From contig CAYTFK010000130.1 in assembly GCA_964436865.1 (NCBI GenBank), positions 1 to 17,732 on the forward strand: a DNA stretch of 17,732 bases, read 5' to 3'. The DNA is from JAXGPP01 sp964436865. GTDB lineage: Bacteria > Planctomycetota > Planctomycetia > Pirellulales > Thermoguttaceae. A program made the position numbers and the translations under genes. Within the stretch, counting starts at the first letter, position 1; each line of letters begins with the position of its first letter. Shown here piece after piece: positions 15,405 through 17,732 of the stretch. The notes below the pieces were generated by a model. That model saw nothing but the letters and a program-made list of their open reading frames with translations, searched no databases and was not told where the DNA came from.

Positions 15405-15726
15405 TCGATTCTGTCGCGAACCAGGCAACCTTTGCTCCGCGAGTGCGAGAGCTACAATTCTTTCGCTGGCGGCCCCTTCGCTCTGCGCCAGTCTGTCGCG
15501 GCATTGCAGTCAGACTGTCGACAGGCAAGGAGGGGAACAACCTTCAAGGCTCCGCCGGAGGCGAGACTTCACTCGGAAGCCGCGCGCATGGAAGCGGCGA
15601 GGTACCATGCGGCACACCTTTTGCAGCCGCCATTTGGCCACGACGATCGAAACGGCGCGGTTGCCGATGCGGGGATCGCCGTAGTACTTAGCGATTTCGG
15701 AAATGCGCTGACACGGAGGAAGACTC
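15405..15726. other. Intergenic region with palindrome and possible leader
   Basis: These 322 bases hold no convincing gene. They contain the palindrome CTGTCGACAG (15515-15524), an orphan Shine-Dalgarno-like AAGGAGG (15526-15532) with no start codon at proper distance, short hairpins near 15548-15600, and an AT-rich TACAAT (15453-15458) that might be a -10 box. A minus-strand frame (15510-15728) has coding-like composition in part and is discussed as a finding. Confidence 0.5.
15515..15524. promoter_or_regulatory. Ten-base palindrome, possible operator
   Basis: CTGTCGACAG is a perfect palindrome. A related copy, AGTCTGTCGCG, lies 24 bases upstream (15490-15500). This could be a regulator site for the 58-residue protein gene; support is only the symmetry. 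Confidence 0.25.
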
Positions 15727-15903
15727 ATGGCGAAAATGGTCCTCTACGGCGGCCTGATTGTGGACGCTGCCGCCACGGCCGCTGCGCTGCCCGGCCTCTC
15801 TGAGCCATATTCTTGGTGGTCTCTTGCCCTTCTGGGGACGCTGCCGGTTGCCTACGGCGTCGCCGGCACGATGCTGACCACTTGCTGCGCGGCCCAGAAG
15901 TGA
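15727..15903 (+). CDS. 58-residue membrane protein with CC near C-terminus
   Basis: I do not recognise this protein. The frame MAKMVLYGGL... ends with TTCCAAQK at a TGA. It has two hydrophobic segments (about 4-22 and 31-50), so a small hairpin-like membrane protein is likely, with Cys53 and Cys54 at the end of the second segment. A good ribosome site GGAGGA (15715-15720) lies six bases before the ATG, and a well-formed intrinsic terminator follows, which together make the gene credible despite its size. It is flanked by the pseudouridine synthase and the PDZ gene but appears to be its own transcription unit. A paired Cys could bind metal, form a disulfide or be acylated; none of these can be decided here. 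Confidence 0.72.
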   Translation: MAKMVLYGGLIVDAAATAAALPGLSEPYSWWSLALLGTLPVAYGVAGTMLTTCCAAQK

Positions 15904-15927
15904 GCCCATGATGTGAAGCGACTGTCA

Positions 15928-15952
15928 CCCACGCCGCCGTGGGCGACCACGG
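15928..15952 (+). other. Two mutually exclusive hairpins before the terminator
   Basis: CCCACG (15928-15933) can pair with CGTGGG (15938-15943). Alternatively CCGTGG (15937-15942) can pair with CCACGG (15947-15952) over a GCGA tetraloop. The middle strand is shared, so only one can form. They lie directly upstream of the terminator stem. Confidence 0.5.
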
Positions 15953-15965
15953 AAAAGTCTAATCG

Positions 15966-15996
15966 ATCCCTGCTCCGCCGAAGAGCGGGGATTTTT
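15966..15996 (+). terminator. Rho-independent terminator of the 58-residue protein gene
   Basis: ATCCCTGCTC (15966-15975) pairs with GAGCGGGGAT (15983-15992), ten base pairs with one wobble, around a seven-base loop. Five T follow (15992-15996). It sits 63 bases after the small gene's stop. Confidence 0.8.
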
Positions 15997-16122
15997 CGTG
16001 CGCCTTGCCGCACAGCGGCATCGCAATTGCTCGCGCAGCCTTGCTGTCAGGCAACCTGTCCTGTGCGGCCGCGAGGTCGAACCGGACGTCGGGCGCGAGC
16101 GACCGCCAGACGATTCCACTAC

Positions 16123-16142
16123 TTGTCCAATTGTCCAATTGG
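16123..16142 (+). repeat. Tandem TTGTCCAA octamers ahead of PDZ gene
   Basis: TTGTCCAA occurs twice without a gap and is followed by TTGG, which also forms the palindrome CCAATTGG at its end. It lies five bases before the AAAGGAG ribosome site, where a bound protein or RNA could affect initiation. Confidence 0.55.
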
Positions 16143-16160
16143 TTCTCAAAGGAGCGAAAC

Positions 16161-17297
16161 ATGAGGCAACAATCCGCAATCCGCGCCAGCATCTGGCTCG
16201 CGGCGCTGACGATGGCCGCCGCCTTGCTGGCGGACGGCCGCCTGCGGGCCCAGGAGAACGGCGCCCCAACGGCCGCGTCGGCTGAGGACACGGCGGGCGA
16301 AAAGCCGGGCCTCGGGATTTCGGTCGCCGGCGGCACCGATCAGGATGGCGCAGTGGTCATGGACGTTCAGCCCGGCAGTCCCGCGGCGAAAGCCGGCATC
16401 CGACCGGGCGACCGGATTCTTGCAATTGGCGAGCAGGAAGTCGCGTCGCCCGCCGATCTAAGTGCGGAGATTGAAAAGCACCAGGTCGGGGATCAGGTCG
16501 ATGTTCGCGTCTCGCGAGACGGAAGCGAGCAGAATCTCCAGGCGACGCTTGCGGCGCGTTCCTCCCTGGCCACTCCGCAGGAAGAAGCTCCGTCGATTCC
16601 GTCGGATGAGGGTGAAAGCGGCGCACCCATGGCCGACCAGCCCGGCTCGCAGTCGGACCAGGGGGCGGCACCTCCTCGTCGCGGCCGGCAGATTGCGCCG
16701 CCCAGCGGCTGGCTCGGCGTGATGCTGCAAGACGGCGATGACGAAGGCGCCGAGATCACCCAACTCTTTCCGGATGGCCCCGCCGCTCGCGCCGGATTGC
16801 GGCAGGGAGACCGCATCGTGAAGATCGGCGATCGCGATGTCACCTCGGTGGAACAGGCGGTCGAACAATTTGGCCGGATGAAACCGGGGGAGCGGGTCAG
16901 GTTGACGATCGCTGATGACAACGGCGGCCAGCGTGAGGTAACCGTCCGCCTTGGTGATCGGCAGCGGGCCTTCGAACAGCAGTTCGGCGGCTTCGGCCAG
17001 GAATTCCGCGGAATGCCGCCAACGTTTGCGCCAGGTGGCGAGGGGCAGGCGCCGTTTTTCGGCGGTGACGCGATGCGCGAGCACCAGCGGCGGATGGATG
17101 CACACCAGGAGCGTCTCGAACGGCTCACTGAGGAATTGCTCGAAGAGGTCCGCGCTTTGCGGCAGGAGGTGCAACAACTGCGTGGAGGAAGCGGAGCGAC
17201 CGAAGCGACGACCCGGCCCGCGCCGGCTCCATCCAGCGGAGATCAACTTCAGAAGACCGATGACAATGCCCAGGGCACCGGCGCCCCAGGGCAATAA
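16161..17297 (+). CDS. Secreted protein with two PDZ domains and a coiled coil
   Basis: This 378-residue protein has a signal peptide (1-30, ending GRLRA before QEN), PDZ domain 1 (about 48-131, with KAGIRPGDRILAI), an acidic Pro/Gln linker, PDZ domain 2 (about 183-264, with RAGLRQGDRIVKI), a Phe/Gly-rich stretch (271-303), a charged coiled coil (about 305-341) and a Pro/Ser/Gln tail. No protease domain is present, so it is not a DegP/HtrA enzyme but a PDZ scaffold or an adaptor for a protease encoded elsewhere. The start at 16161 is fixed by AAAGGAG six bases upstream and by the signal peptide; the longer frame from 16005 would add 52 residues before it. It may be co-transcribed with the Tyr-rich gene 66 bases downstream. 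Confidence 0.88.
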   Translation: MRQQSAIRASIWLAALTMAAALLADGRLRAQENGAPTAASAEDTAGEKPGLGISVAGGTDQDGAVVMDVQPGSPAAKAGIRPGDRILAIGEQEVASPADLSAEIEKHQVGDQVDVRVSRDGSEQNLQATLAARSSLATPQEEAPSIPSDEGESGAPMADQPGSQSDQGAAPPRRGRQIAPPSGWLGVMLQDGDDEGAEITQLFPDGPAARAGLRQGDRIVKIGDRDVTSVEQAVEQFGRMKPGERVRLTIADDNGGQREVTVRLGDRQRAFEQQFGGFGQEFRGMPPTFAPGGEGQAPFFGGDAMREHQRRMDAHQERLERLTEELLEEVRALRQEVQQLRGGSGATEATTRPAPAPSSGDQLQKTDDNAQGTGAPGQ

Positions 17298-17363
17298 CCC
17301 GTAGCATGTGAGACGCCCGGCAAGCGTGCGTCAGGGTTTCCGGGCAGCACAGGAGGAACCCTT

Positions 17364-17666
17364 ATGATTCGAGTGGTGCGCAGTCTGTTGATTCTGGCTG
17401 TCGTGGCGGTACTCTTCGTGGCCGCCCCGCAGGTCGCCAAGGCCCAGTACTGGACTTACAGCGACGGCTATACCTACTACCCGGTTCCCTACCAGAGCTA
17501 TTACTGGGGCGGCAGCCAGCCGTACAGTTACGGCAGTGGCTACTGGGGAACACCCTACTACAACAACTACTGGGGCGGTCGCTACGGCTATCCGTACCAG
17601 GGCTACTACTATCAGGCCCCACGGGCCGGGGTCCGCATCGGACCGCTGCAGTTTGGCTGGTACTGA
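17364..17666 (+). CDS. Tyr/Trp/Gly-rich secreted protein
   Basis: This 100-residue protein has a signal peptide with cleavage after VAKA (residue 27). The mature 73 residues contain 21 Tyr and 5 Trp, with Gly, Pro, Ser and Asn making up most of the rest. YWG recurs three times (YYWGGSQ, GYWGTPY, NYWGGRY), and the C-terminus RIGPLQFGWY has a different, more ordinary composition. I know of no function. Such aromatic low-complexity proteins can form surface films, adhesive or amyloid-like material, which is inference only. AGGAGG (17351-17356) seven bases before ATG makes the start sure. It ends 21 bases before the adapter sequence, so the gene itself appears complete. Confidence 0.85.
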   Translation: MIRVVRSLLILAVVAVLFVAAPQVAKAQYWTYSDGYTYYPVPYQSYYWGGSQPYSYGSGYWGTPYYNNYWGGRYGYPYQGYYYQAPRAGVRIGPLQFGWY

Positions 17667-17687
17667 TTTGAGCCTGCACGGATTTGT

Positions 17688-17732
17688 AGATCGGAAGAGC
17701 ACACGTCTGAACTCCAGTCACCGCTCATTATC
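17688..17732 (+). other. Illumina TruSeq adapter and index left in the contig end
   Basis: The sequence from 17688 begins AGATCGGAAGAGCACACGTC and runs through the full 34-base read-1 adapter to 17721. The eight bases CGCTCATT (17722-17729) follow as the index, then ATC, the first bases of the distal adapter. This is not genomic DNA. Confidence 0.98.

Noticed and set aside
15432..15803. A 123-residue plus-strand frame overlapping the 58-residue gene
   Set aside because: It starts with TTG, has no ribosome site, and overlaps in another frame a short gene with a strong ribosome site and terminator.
16005..16160. N-terminal extension of the PDZ protein by 52 residues
   Set aside because: The extension precedes a clear signal peptide and begins nine bases after the upstream terminator; the start at 16161 has a good ribosome site.
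17362..17721. A 119-residue minus-strand frame starting with MTGVQTCALPI
   Set aside because: Its N-terminus is translated adapter and the rest is opposite the Tyr-rich gene.

Overview
The window looks like one end of a draft contig from a high-GC planctomycete, probably of the Pirellulales type. This is inferred from gene content and style: a Tat-targeted DUF4159-like protein beside a membrane vWA/amidotransferase-like protein and a DUF58 protein, a short Hanks-type kinase, ABC-2 permeases opening with a YRAWEG-like motif, and secreted low-complexity proteins. No rRNA, tRNA, CRISPR array, insertion sequence or phage gene is visible. Two assembly artefacts matter. The last 45 bases (17688-17732) are Illumina adapter plus index, and the 100-N gap at 9811-9910 is flanked by the same 18 bases on both sides, so little or nothing is probably missing there.

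Region by region. (1) 1-4570 is a divergent cell-envelope/vWA locus. A truncated Tat-signal protein leaves to the left on the minus strand. A conserved-looking secreted protein, a 752-residue membrane vWA protein and a DUF58 protein run to the right. (2) 4674-5561 is a minus-strand cytoplasmic Ser/Thr-kinase-like protein with an unusual catalytic loop, converging on the DUF58 gene across a GC-rich hairpin. (3) 5817-9362 is a tightly packed operon of two ABC ATPase/ABC-2 permease pairs. (4) 9479-13059 holds a tiny His-rich lipoprotein, then (after the gap) a three-gene exporter of membrane fusion protein, FtsX/MacB-type permease and ATPase. (5) 13269-15404 holds a membrane-anchored TPR protein with a strong sigma70-like promoter, then an RluA-family pseudouridine synthase. 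(6) 15727-17666 holds a 58-residue membrane protein with its own Shine-Dalgarno sequence and intrinsic terminator, a secreted double-PDZ protein with a coiled coil, and a Tyr/Trp/Gly-rich secreted protein.

How the genes may work together (inference): much of the window deals with the envelope. The DUF58/vWA group resembles the MoxR-associated/aerotolerance-type loci, but no MoxR ATPase lies inside the window. The two transporter blocks are separate transcription units with unknown substrates; the His-rich lipoprotein next to the tripartite exporter suggests metal binding but does not prove it. I found no clear new defence or mobile system. The most unusual biology is in small and low-complexity proteins (58-residue membrane protein, His-rich lipoprotein, aromatic secreted protein), the kinase with Cys where Lys is expected, and a set of competing hairpins before the PDZ gene.
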